A stretch of 64,000 nucleotides of DNA from Sympetrum striolatum (Eukaryota; Arthropoda; Insecta; Odonata; Libellulidae), in NCBI GenBank assembly GCA_947579665.1, contig OX388350.1:90477152-90541151 (forward strand), written 5' to 3'. A model generated the notes under the pieces. It worked only from the letters and a program-made list of their open reading frames with translations, had not been told where the DNA came from and ran no database searches. The translations under genes were made by a program, and so were the position numbers. This document shows positions 21,978 through 33,314 of the stretch, one piece after another. The first letter of the stretch is position 1. Each line of letters begins with the position of its first letter.

Positions 21978-22280
21978 TTTTAATAAATATGTAATTGTTT
22001 TGACGTGTATGATTTTGATTTCTTTGTTAATTATTCCTTCTTCGTTTAAAAGGCACCAGCTGACAAGCCATTTTAGGCTTAGCAGTACCAATACTTTCTA
22101 TTTATTTTAATTTTTATTTAACTATAGTGTAATTTTAAAAATACTATATGCAATACGTTTATCATATAAATTGTTGATTATAAAGTGAAAGATATATTTT
22201 TTTATCTGAAGGTTAATCATTATGTATATACAGTATTGTAAAGTTTATTCATTTAATTAATGTAAACTTTGAATTTGAGA
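21974..22280 (+). mobile_element. LINE-C-like 3' UTR fragment
   Basis: AAAGGCACCAGCTGACAAGCC near 22050, and later TACTATATGCAATACG, TATCATATAAATTG and AAAGATATAT, match in order the 3' UTR of the LINE-C fragment at 9888-10235. No coding sequence remains. It lies in the same orientation as the left copy, so the arrays are bracketed by two LINE-C ends. Confidence 0.5.
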
Positions 22281-22289
22281 TTATTATTA

Positions 22290-23180
22290 TTGGTAAAGTG
22301 TAAATGGAGTCAGGTGACAGCCAAAAACATTCTTAATTTACAAACCTTTTAACACTTAAAGTATTACATTTAAATGTCCTAAATAACATCATTATATTGA
22401 CAAATAGGGTAAGGACACGCTTTTTAAAACGAACATCTTCTAGATTTAACATTATCTTAAACAACACATCCAAAACCCCTTTCATACAATACATTTTTAT
22501 AATATTCTAAAACATCTAAGTTTAAAATCTTTAATCGATTAAGGTAAGGGCTTGAAGGCCTCTTCAGGTAACGTGTTCCATTCCCTTACTCCCCTATTAA
22601 GAAAATAGTATTTAGCCGCATCCGTCTTTTGTTTTCCTGATTTTAACTTCTGATCATGATCGCCGCGCGCAGAATAATTTTGCTTTTCTAATCTGTAACT
22701 TTATTCCCTCGATGCTTCGCCAGCCTTTTTACGTGAAAGATCCCTGCTATTCTGTTCAGCTTCCTCCTCTTTTCTCAAGTTTTCCACCCAAGAAATTCTA
22801 ACATTTGCGTTACGCTTTCTCCCCTATTGTGTTTATTTAAACATACCTAGCTGCTTTTCTCATCACGTAATGGAGATTTAAACGCTTTAGAGACTACCTT
22901 ATCAATATGATTACACCAATCTAATTATTTTGTAAATGTAACCCCTCTTTCCCTCCTCCTATTCGTGAATGTAATGTGTTTGCTCTTTTTTGCATTTATT
23001 TTCATTCCATTTTCCGTTGCCCACTTCTCAACTGCTTCATTGTCCTTCTGCAATATTCTAACATCATCCTCACCATTAATTTCCAATAAATTATACAGTC
23101 ATCAGCATAGATACGGAATTTGGGCGTTATGAGCTATGGTAAGTCGTTTATATAAATAAAAAACAGTAATAGGCCGATCA
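22290..23180 (-). pseudogene. LINE-B remnant: end of reverse transcriptase, C-terminus and 3' UTR
   Basis: Read on the minus strand from 23180: LLLFFIYINDLP, then KFRIYADDCIIY with the YADD catalytic motif. EKWATENGMKINAKKS, ESVTQMLEFLGWKT, and near 22560-22620 DAAKYYFLNRGVREWNTLPE and EAFKPLP follow. This is the order expected in a non-LTR retrotransposon polymerase. The C-terminal part matches the copies at 7890 and 33888. Stops and shifts are frequent, so it is inactive. Positions 22290-22540 are probably its 3' UTR. It is truncated within the reverse transcriptase where it meets LINE-A at 23180. Confidence 0.82.
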
Positions 23181-23182
23181 CC

Positions 23183-24293
23183 CGCAGATCAGACACAGTT
23201 CTCCTAGATTTCAGGAAAGCTTTCGACACAGTTTATCACAAAAAGCTTATCCAAAAGCTGAGTGCCTACGCGATCGACGAAAAAGTTATCACATGGACCA
23301 AATCTTTTCTAGAAAACAGATCTCAGCGAGTTGCGTTAGACGGAATTTTATCCGACGAAATATGTTTCTCATCAGGAGTTCCACAAGGAAGTGTTCTTGG
23401 TCCGAGTTTATTTCTAATTTACATTAACGACCTCGTAGATAACGTAAAGAGTAATATTAGATTATTTGCCGATGATACCCTGATATACAGTGAGATTTCG
23501 TCAGAAAACGATTGTAATATACCTCAAAACAACCTGGACGTAATATCAGGATGGTGTAAAGATTGGCAGCTTGATTTAAATATAAATAAATGCGTTGCCG
23601 TGAGTTTTACGCGCTCCACAAACAGAATTCCCGCACAGTACCAAATCTCAGGGCATCCATTAGAGCTAGTGCACGACAACAAATACCTAGGAGTCACGTT
23701 TAGCAGTAACTTATCTTTTAAAGAACATATTGGAGATGCGATAGGAAAAGCAAATAGATTGCAAAGATTAACTGGTAGAACGTTGAGAGGATGCTCATCG
23801 AGAGTCAAATAAATAGATTACTTTTCTCTTATTCGTCCGAGTCTAGAATACTGCTGTGCGGTTTGGGACCCACACGAAGTAGGTTTAGTCTCAGATTTAG
23901 AGATGGTCCAGCGTAGAGCAGCCCGATTCATCTGCGGGGATTTCAGGTTTGATAGCAGCGTTACGGCAATGATAGAGTCCCTCGGTTGGAATTCACTACA
24001 GATGAGAAGATCTGAATATCGTCTTAAACCTTTCGAAAAGTTTATTCGTTCAGAATTTATAGACGAAGTAAGTGAAATATTAGTACCAGTAAGGAGCGAA
24101 CGCGATCTCCGAGAGGCATCGACGAAGCGTTATAGGGAAGTAATCGCAAGGACGGATAATTACTTTTGGTCGTTTTTTCCCTAGGCTATTAGAGATGCTA
24201 ATAGGGAGGAATGAATAATGGTGGTGTATTACACCCCCTGCCATACGCCCCTGGCGGCTCGCAAGGTATATATCTATATCTAAAATCTAAAAA
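23183..24293 (+). pseudogene. LINE-A remnant: reverse transcriptase to 3' end
   Basis: Begins inside the reverse transcriptase with VLLDFRKAFDTV (motif A aspartate). WTKSFLENRSQRVAL, SGVPQGSVLGPSLFLIYIND (motif B) and RLFADDTLIY (motif C, FADD, 23465-23490) follow. Then DNKYLGVTFSSNLSFKEHI, LIRPSLEYCCAVWDPHEVG and QRRAARFICGDFRF read through to the C-terminus near 24184. A single nonsense codon, TAA at 23810-23812, replaces the GAA seen in the 13593-14351 copy. Otherwise the frame is open, so this is a fairly young but 5'-truncated copy. The 3' UTR has the GGTGTATTACACC hairpin and ends in ATCTAAA-type repeats. Confidence 0.9.
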
Positions 24294-24794
24294 ATTCCAT
24301 TTTAAGAATCAGTAATTAATGACGGTTAAGATTCTATGGCTCCGAATTCGGAACAAAAAAACTCTTAAATCAACTTCGTGGGGGAAAAGTTGTTGAAAAA
24401 AGAGAATGTTGCGGATTGGAAGAATAACCGCAGTTATGGAGCATAGTCGATTTTGGAAGAACATAATATTTACTTCGATCCATATAAGTTCTTGTTTATT
24501 TGGACCGGAAAAATTTATTGGGAGCAATCCTCTTCCATCATTCGTCCATTCCCGATGTGCCACTCCTCAGAACATTGTTAAACGCCGACAGGTACGTTCA
24601 AGCAGATATCAGAATTTAAATAGTTATCAGTGACAGTTATTTCGTACTAGAACTAAAGGAATTTAGTTAGAAATTTCCGAAACAGACGATAGAAATGTTT
24701 TTGTTGTCTTTGAATAATTGGCATTTAAACCACGGGGATCAAATGTCTATATTTCAAAAGACAGATCTTTTATTTCAAAACCCCTTAATATTTA

Positions 24795-24918
24795 GGAAAG
24801 GGTTAAAGGTACTTTGCACGTAAGGGCGCGCACCCAGGAAAAAATCCCAAGGAAAAACGGACTTGAAAAAAGTCAGACGAGGCCGGGGTCAGACTCTTTT
24901 CATTTCCGTTTTTTCTTG
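24795..24918 (+). mobile_element. Foldback element copy with 13-bp target duplication
   Basis: Starts AGGAAAGGGTT-type sequence, then GCACCCAGGAAA, AATCCCAAGGAAAAACGGAC and TTGAAAAAAGTCAGAC, followed by a partial inverted arm (GTCAGACTCTTTTC, TTCCGTTTTTTCTTG). It is flanked by CCCTTAATATTTA at 24782-24794 and 24919-24931, an exact 13-base direct repeat. The loop is shorter than in the copy at 55130-55296 and lacks the box B-like motif. Confidence 0.8.
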
Positions 24919-24931
24919 CCCTTAATATTTA

Positions 24932-27761
24932 TTCATTTTCACATTTTTTCTATGCAATCCGACTTTTCAACAGCAGCTTCCCTTTAAAGCGGTTATAATA
25001 TTAATTAAAAGCCTACCTAATGGAAAAATAATTAATCTAACTCGCAATAAAACAAATTCCTAATAAAATTAAATCTTTAAATCATTTCAATATATCCTCT
25101 AAGAGACATTTGACTTCATTCATGTGATATTTTGCACTTTATTTACGGTTTAGTATAATTTAAATATTAATAAATTGTTAGAAGAGAAGCGTATTCATTA
25201 TCGTTACTAATATTTTTCTTTTATAGTCATTAAATGTTTTAGATATCTTAAAAACAATATTTGTGAGAACAAAAGGGCTGGACGAATCTTACAGCTGAAC
25301 TTAATGAATACTGCGTAGATAATTTTCTAATTTTTGATGATTTAATTTATACTCATACGCATTTTAAGAAGTTGATGTCATGGTATTGAGATGAGTAAAT
25401 CATTCTTAAGGACTCTCAGTTAATGACAGACATTCTAAACAATCGGGCGTTATTCAAATCATGGGAGCCAGGAGATATCAGTAGAAGATTTGCAATAAGA
25501 TTACTGAATTAAATTACTGCTACATCATTTACCCTCCATTTTTGCTGGGAAACACGGTGACCATGACCAGTTAGTCCATTGGTACAATACATTTGAATGG
25601 CTTCGCTCCAAAATAGTGCCTCCAAACAAAATCAATATCATCGCTCTACTCCATCAAAATTCGCCAGTGTTTGCTTTTTTCCCCCGAATATTCCTTCATT
25701 ACCACTGCATTTTCAGACGGGAGAAATTATCGCCGCAAGCAAATAATGCGCGCACGAATTAAGAAACATGAATTGCAATGAGAGCCGTTTTGCATTGATT
25801 GGAAACGTCGACTGTTCTAGAAGGACAACAAGATGGAGATCCATTTGATAATGGAAAAAATGAAACGGATAAACAATGAGAATTCCTTCTAAAGGCGGAT
25901 TAAGAAAGTGAAAAATACTCATACAAATAAGAAGTATTTCAACAGTACGTACACTGAGGCGCGAATATAGGGCATGAAAAGAGAACGCATAGGAAGGGTA
26001 TTTGAAGTACGAGGGGATGAAAATGGAAGAGAAATGTAACTTTTTCGGATTCGACACACTCAAAGTTGATTAATTTATAGAAAATCGTAGAAAAGCGATA
26101 TAGTTAAGGATTACAGCAAGAAAAGGAAGTACTTTTATCGAAACGAGCACAGATAAATGACAAAAAATACTAACAAAAAACATTCTTCAAATGACAGTTG
26201 TTGAAAAGATGAATCGATTTCAGTCGAAATTAAGATCAATTCTCTAAACGTGACCGAACGGATAAAATTCAACGGCTCATTAGTCTCGTTCCGCACTTTT
26301 GATATCGTTCATTTATTTAGCCAACTATAAATGGCAAAATTAGCCGACAAGATGACTATATAGACTGTTTGTACACTTTGATAAAACTGAAATTTGTGGC
26401 AACAAACACGTTGAACATTTCCGATTGGATGGAATGAGAGCTTAATAAACTCAAGCTAAGACGACTAAAGCACCGGCAATTGTTTAGCGATATTCCGTGG
26501 CAATATTTGTAGAAATTGATTGCTATGGCTTTATTTGAGGTACTGATGGACAAGTGCTATTAAAACAACACAACACAATGCGATGATATAACAATTAGTT
26601 CCACAGAGAGGCTATAAAAGGCCGTATTTATAGAAAGCAATACATTTAATATAATCCGCACCGAAATCTATTTAAAAAATGATTGGAAAATAAAAGCGAG
26701 GCATGATCGTGAGATTCAGTCCAAATGATAGGATAAAAGTTTATTCTTCTAAACTGTGATGAATGGAAAGCCTACATGCAATTTAGTTGATTCGAGTTTT
26801 AAGGAAAGATAAACGAAAAATAGAAATATCGCCCGTTTCTGTGGACAAGTTCCCTTCACCCACCATTCCCATCCATTTTTGCCTTTTAATACTCCTCGCA
26901 AGATGGCTGTCACTAGCCGAAACTACGTAGTTGCCAACGAAACCTTATGTTGATAGTAAAAGTTACTTGCGTAATTTGTTTAACCTTTGTTTAATTAAAA
27001 ATATTTTAGTTAAGTCGGAATTCCACAAAATGATGGCCATCTCCGTGAATTTTAGTAGAAAAAAGCCTAATTTCATACGTTTTGAGAATTCACTTTCCAC
27101 TGAATTCCGCTTTCTTGCATCTCCAGTAATGAAGACCTCAATTGCTTCAACCCGCTGTTCAAATTCAAATCTGACTTATTTCTTTTATGTTGATACATAA
27201 CGCTGCGGATTATTTTAAGAATGGGCATTCTAGTTCTAAACGGCATTTAATAACAATTCCCCATTCGTGGTTATCCATTGGGAGCGCCACAGTACGTGAA
27301 TGCGGCCGTGGGGCCCTGAAAGGTCCTCTGCCACGGAGGGCCTTCTTCAGCTGCTGATTATCAATCGATTTGGAAAAGGCAAAGTGATCTCAATTCATCA
27401 CTGGAATTAGCGTTTGAATTGATCCATTACTTGTGCGGATAATAAACGAGATGAAGTTGAGCAAACAAAAATTCGCTACAGTTATTGAAAGGCCTAAATG
27501 GTGACCGCCGAGATAAAGATTCTAATACAAAATAAGTTAAATCCATCATTTGTTTATTTACATCTGCAAGTTGGCCTTCCGTTGGCATAACATATTAATT
27601 AAGAGATTGGTTGGCATTCGCCCAAAGACGGGAATACACCGAAATTCTCCCGAAGGCAAAAACGTAGCAAATCAATTTCTTATTTAAAATGAAGAGCATT
27701 AACGAATATCACCACCGAATAAATTCTGCTAAGACTTAACGCATTGGAAAGATTTAAATAA
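24932..27761. other. Unannotated AT-rich DNA
   Basis: No recognised gene, RNA or transposon. A GC-richer patch at 27285-27370 contains CCGTGG/CCACGG and GGGCCC/AGGGCC inverted pairs but no coding signal. The minus-strand frame 25713-26063 (116 codons) is rich in F, S and Y and shows no domain. Confidence 0.55.
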
Positions 27762-28546
27762 TACGAGTAAAATGTAGCTTGCATTCTGCAAGCAGATCGA
27801 CAGCACTAATTTCATGTCGACATCATATCAGGACGGTCATCAAATGAAAAAAAAAAGGATTGAAAATATTCTTAAAATTCGTTGTAATTGAATCGTCTGG
27901 CATCGAACCCGGGTCTTCCTGGTGAACTTACTATGCAGCATAACAGAAGATCTTCATCTCAAACTATGTGTGAAAATTCAAGCAGAAATATTGGCTACAA
28001 CTGCTTCAAACGACGTCCTACTTTTCCCTTATATTGCTTATGAGAGAAATTTTAATGTGCTCTGGCATCGAACCCAGGAACAGTACGGTCTTATCTAATT
28101 TTTTTTCTAAAACCGATTCTTAATATACATCTTCTTGCAAAGCGTGAACTTCCTATCATTTTGATAAGTGCATAAAAGAAATAATGAAAAACTACCTCAA
28201 TGTATTTTAAATGACAGATTTTTGCATCGTCCTAGCATCGAACCCAGGATATTTTTTGTAAAAGTCATTAATGTTATCGATAGATCCTGACCATATCTAT
28301 TGGCTCCTTGAGTTTTCATTCCCTATCTATATATCATTCCTATCCGGGAAGTATTTTCTTTAAATTCTCGAAAATAAAAGCAACGCATTTAAATGGAAAA
28401 AATCGGGACTTTGGAGCCCTCTGGAATCGAACCCATGACACTAAGGTTCAAAATCGCAATTTTTCTGGCGGGTACACGTTATGGCCAATACGTCGTAAAA
28501 ATTTAAAATCAATGACGCTTCTGGTTTAGCCTGTGAATTAGTATCC
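27762..28546 (-). repeat. Box B tetramer, array 3 block a
   Basis: Same ends as the hexamers: ACGAGTAAAATGTAGC with the hairpin GCTTGCATTCTGCAAGC at the left, and TTAGTATCC at the right. Only four cores, near 27903, 28068, 28238 and 28427. In minus-strand order they correspond to monomers 1, 2, 3 and 6 of subtype I, so one 3-4/5-6 pair is absent. The 189-base spacing at one step includes about 13 extra bases near 28330. The left flank is ordinary AT-rich DNA, not a TA repeat. Confidence 0.9.
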
Positions 28547-28570
28547 TATCTATCTATCTATCTATATGAA
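28547..28570. repeat. Linker: (TATC)n
   Basis: Several TATC units and a TATATGAATG remnant between two blocks of array 3. Confidence 0.8.
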
Positions 28571-29667
28571 TGCGAGTAAAATGTTGCTTGCATACTGCAA
28601 GCATTTGAAATGTATTATTAATCTTTATTCACATGCCAAGTTTTGTGTTTCAATGTTACCGGTAAGAGTTTAAAATAATTTTAAAAGTCGTAGCATATTC
28701 TTATTTTTGTAAACGCCTGGTGTCGAACCAAGGAACTATTGGCAGATGCGAATAAACAAAATAACTTGCTAGAAACCGGTCTTAATTAATGCAAAGTTTG
28801 AAGTCCATGTCGTACCGGGAAGGTCTGAAATAAGACTCCATTATCCCCATCTGAAATGCATTGGGTAGTGTAAATGGCTTTCTGGGATCGACCAAGGACG
28901 ATCAAGGAATCTTAAAACAAAGTATTTGAAATATATCAATTATCTCTATCTATATGCCGAATTTAAAATTTCTATATTATTGGGAAGGGGTTCAAAATAA
29001 TTCTTGAAAATCGGATCAGTTACTGATTGTAGAGACGCCTGGTGTCGAACCCAGGACATATTGGCAGCTAAGAATGTACAGTATGATTAGTTAAGATCTG
29101 ATCTTATTTAATGCAAAGTTTGAAGTCGATATCATACCGGGAAGTACCCAAAATGTGTTACCGTTATCCCCATAAGAAATGCATCGTGGAGTGCAAATGG
29201 CCCTCTGGGATCGAACCAAGGACCATCAGCGAATACAAAAAATTTGATTATGAAATATATTTATGATTTCTAACCCCATGCCAAATTTCAAGTTTCCATG
29301 CATTCGGAAATGGGTCCAAAAAAATCTTTCAAATCGCCACAATACATTTTAAAGGGAATATATTTGCCATGACCTAGCGTCGAACCAAGGATACTCTACG
29401 AAGATGTCTTTTTAATTTTCGTTGGATATGCACGGCTTATTCCTCGAATTTCAACTCTCTAATTTTCCGGGAAGTGCTACAAAAAAAAATTCGAAAATCT
29501 CCACCTCTATCTATATGGGGAAAATCGGGACTTTGGGGCCCTCTGGAATCGAACCCATGGCACTGAGGTTCAAAATCGCATTTTTCTGCCGGTTGCACGT
29601 TATAGCCATTACGTGGTAAAAATTTCAAGTCAATGACGTATGTGGTTTAGCCTGTCAATTAGTATCC
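28571..29667 (-). repeat. Box B hexamer, array 3 block b (rearranged subtype II)
   Basis: Six cores near 28723, 28888, 29045, 29211, 29380 and 29549. From the right the order is the subtype II series 1-2-3-4, then a mosaic monomer with a decayed core (GGGATCGACCAAGG), then a second copy of monomer 4 type (GGTGTCGAACCAAGG). The canonical last monomer is missing. The terminal hairpin TGCTTGCATACTGCAAGCA is joined directly to a foreign point in the monomer sequence, so recombination has reshuffled this block. Confidence 0.88.
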
Positions 29668-29683
29668 TATCTGGCTATATATA

Positions 29684-29751
29684 TGAATCCGGAGAAGAGT
29701 CTATATATAATAGATATGAATGAATCCGGAGAAGCATCTATATATAATAGA
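29684..29751. repeat. Two TCCGGA minisatellite units
   Basis: Two tandem copies of the AATCCGGAGAAG unit with TCTATATATAATAGA, the same unit as in the array 2 linkers but on the other strand, as expected for a minus-strand array. Confidence 0.85.
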
Positions 29752-32700
29752 CTATAGGCATTTAAAAATATTATTCCATAAGCAGATATTCATGTGAGTA
29801 ACTAAATAAAAACCTCATCATAGCATTCAATGCACTCTCAGACTATGAGTCATCGGTCCGAAAATGATTACGTTACTCTGATGAACATCGAGGACTGCTT
29901 CAAAACATCACTAAAATGGGTGAGGCAAACATACGATCGCCGTTGAAGTGAACGGGAGTTAACGCCTGCTAATGTGAAGAGGTCCCTTCCTTTATTTATA
30001 GACCGACCTCCTTGTGCTCAGTTGTCAAGTACATTTACAAAGAGAGAGATAAGGAAATTGCGAAGAAGAAGCGGGCTTATGTCCAACCTGCAATCGGTGA
30101 ATAAACGAAGGTTCGAGGGAAAATAGTCAAAAGTAGAACACGAAGAAAGGGAAATGCCAAAGGAAAAGAAAATAGAGCGAAATACACGTATGAGTGAAGG
30201 CACAAAGAATTCCTTTTTGAGAATTTTAATTAAACGACCGTAAGGGGGGTTTGTAAGGCACGAAAATGGGAGAAACTGTTTGATCCCGAAAAATTATCTC
30301 CGTCCTCCCTCGACAGAATTATTTTCCCTCTAAACGACCGATTTAAAAGAAAGACATCGAATTAAACAGTCAGGATTGATTCCCTACACCCACGCGCAGT
30401 TAAACTAATGTAAGAAGGAAATCTGTCTGAGACCAAGGAGGAAGTATCTTTTATCTCCAGTTGGTCACATTTGGTAAACATATTCGACCTTCCGAATGCG
30501 CTCGCTCGGGTCTATCGCAATCCAATTAAGACTAATTCTAAGAGAAACTTCGATTCAAACCTTTACAAATAAGACAATAAGTGATTCCGAAGAAGAACAA
30601 GCGTTATTTTCTGTTATAAATTCTTTATCTAGGGAGTAGACGACTCTTTGTGTTTACATTTTGTGTTTAATGGAGCGAAATAGCTTTCGCTATTAACAGA
30701 TTTGCCCGAATTTCCTGAGACCGATTTTCGAGTTGAACATTTCCAGAAATTCTATACACGCTATTTTACCAATTCCTTCTAATTTCATCATCTGAGTTAA
30801 TAACTATTCCAATGCCGACTATTCAGATATCAATAACAACGCACGCATAATTTAATTCTTACACCATTTTATCATCTAACAATATTAAAAATACATATGT
30901 AAATATTTAAACTCTCATTCGTGAGCTCAGAAACAGGAAATAGTTTGGAAACGAAAGTTTTGGCAGTAATTAAATCCCGTTTAAATCAGCGGTTCGTGAA
31001 ATATTTTTCTTAATTTAAAATCAGAATATAAATTTTTATACATTAAACTATTTTCTTTTGTACGAACTTATCCGTGAAAAGAAAACTCTAGCTAATTTCC
31101 ATCTTCGCAATATTTTTACGTTTCCAAATAATCGATATATACTTGAATACGATGAATGAGGTATCGATGCAGGTAAATTTCACTTCTAGAGTTAAAATAG
31201 ACTTGATTAATGCAATAAGTAGGCTGTCTCGATATCTGAAATGAGGGAGCGCATTCATCAATAAGAGGAGCGGTGAGGAGCTCATCTTCCCTTTGATATT
31301 TTGGCTGCGCGGAAATAAAGGTTTGTCTGCGCCGATGAAAGCCCTCAAGATCCTTTAATCCTGTGAGGGAATTACTCGGTGGTTGCATCAAAGCGCTTTA
31401 ATTAATCGGAAGCTATTAGGTTGTTCGTAAAAATAGCGAAAGATGGCTCTGAAAGGTAACGAATCAATCGAAGTCCATGGTGTGTGTGTTCCACTTGTTA
31501 ATGAATTAGTCCTTCATTCCTGTATGCATTTGTCCTTTTCTCTGCGAGAACAGAAGTCTCCCTTTTCTCATCCATCCAAAATGGACATTGCATGCGCTAT
31601 TCGGGCCAATGAAACCATCATTTTATTTCCCTGAAATCGAATCGCGCATTGGGAAAATTTTTCCTCCGTTTGCGGAAGACGTAATGTCCGACCGATCAGA
31701 CAATGGGCGTAAAATGTGAGAAATCTAAGGCGTTTTAAGAAAACCTTTTGTCCCTTCAAGCGAACGACAAATCAACAAAAAGAAGCCATTCACACCCCCT
31801 GCCGAAAGAGGATATGCTCTGTAAAGGTGACTTCTGCTGCCCCATTGGTGACTCCTATAACAGAAGGAAAAAGATTAGCTATCCGCATTTCCTTGGGAAT
31901 TCTTCAAGAGGAGTCTAGAAATGTAAACAGTACGACCCTTGATCGAAGCTCTTCACAAAACGAGCAAACCGGACAAACCTGTTTGTTGTAAACAGCAATA
32001 ACACCTTGAGTAGTGCCTATGCTGAATAGACCTCATGCTGTTTGTTGAAAGTGTGAAGGATGAGATATTTGGGAAAAGAAAAAACTTATCTAGAGTGGAG
32101 AAAAGGTAGGAAGAGTGCAGTTGTGTGGAGATGTGAATATGCTACAGTCAATATCTTATTTATAGTAAGATTTAATTTAAAAAATAACAAAAATATATGA
32201 AATACTGGATTTACTAAATATATCACTATTTCCATTGTATTATCTTCCTTCAGCAAATCGATTACAACGTCTGCAACGATGCTCTTTCTTTGAATCAAAA
32301 GAGCCTTGAGTCTTAGAGAATATAAATGAACCACAAGTGTCCTCAATCCCTGCTCTACGTAGCGCGAATTCTTCTTCAATATGAATGTATGTGCTAGAGG
32401 AAGCTGAGTTTTTCACTAAACTGTGCCTTCAGGGTATTAATGTAAATTTACGTCAAGTAAAATAATAAGAAAGACTTTCTCTTTAATTTAACATTTCGAT
32501 CCGGAAATATTTCATTCTTCGATGATACGCAGCTTCGGCTGGTTTCCGAAGAAAAAGGTTTATCATTGTCAGACGCAGCCGTTAAACAAAACAAAACATT
32601 AGTTCTAAATCTTTACTAGACAATCGGTATACATTATACTCCACAGTTTATAAGATGATTTTTCATTGTATTTAATAATTATATTCCGAAACTCCTGGAA

Positions 32701-32759
32701 GCCTTTCATTTCAAAATATTTAGAAAGGGACACAAATTATAAAAATTAATTTTATTCAA
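29752..32759. other. Unannotated DNA
   Basis: No recognised gene or repeat. Several 60-97 codon frames occur (31088-31391 minus, 31716-31991 plus, 32086-32379 minus) without domains or consistent composition. I cannot exclude a small host exon. Confidence 0.5.
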
Positions 32760-33035
32760 ATCTTCATAAAGATCCTGGGTCCGACACCAGGCATCTCTAC
32801 TATTTAAAAAGTATGGCGGAAATTTCAAATTATTTATGATATAGTTTTGAAAACATTTTCAGCTACATCCCTGTAAGATAGGAATCCAAAATCATATTTC
32901 TCAGAAAAAACGTTAATTTCTCATTTTTAAAATAAATTGCAGCGATTCCTAAGAATATTATCAATTTCTAAATTTTTTAGGGACCTTATCGATATGACAT
33001 CGACTTGAAAATTGTGTCATTGGTATGCAGAATGT
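32760..33035 (+). repeat. Solo, decayed box B monomers
   Basis: AGATCCTGGGTCCGACACCAGG followed by CATCTCTAC matches monomer 4 of subtype II, with one change in the core (GGTCCGACACC). At 32940-33020, AGCGATTCCTAAGAATATT, then GGGACCTTATCGATATGACAT, resembles the tail of the last monomer. It is an isolated relic outside the arrays. Confidence 0.65.
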
Positions 33036-33314
33036 GATGCAATTTGTGTGATTTAGTGTGTGTACACAATTCCCTAACAACAACGGTGATTGTTGAAATA
33101 AACTCTCTTACGAATACACTGAAAAGATAGCCTCTTAGGGAATGTACAGGGAAGAAGAGCCGACATTTAATGGACATAAAACCATTACAGTCAAATTAGA
33201 ACCGGAAAAGGGCACGACCTTGCAAAAGGTCATATATGGCTGATTTTTAAAAAATGTTTTTAGGACCAGTGGTATGAAACCGACCTTCGGACGACCTGTG
33301 CGGGATGAGCAATG

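Noticed and set aside
21868..22110. Frames made of alternating Y and I residues
   Set aside because: They are translations of the TA microsatellite. The same applies to 43523-43717.
27285..27370. GC-rich inverted pairs as a structured RNA
   Set aside because: The stems are short and could form competing pairings. There is no covariation or repeat support.
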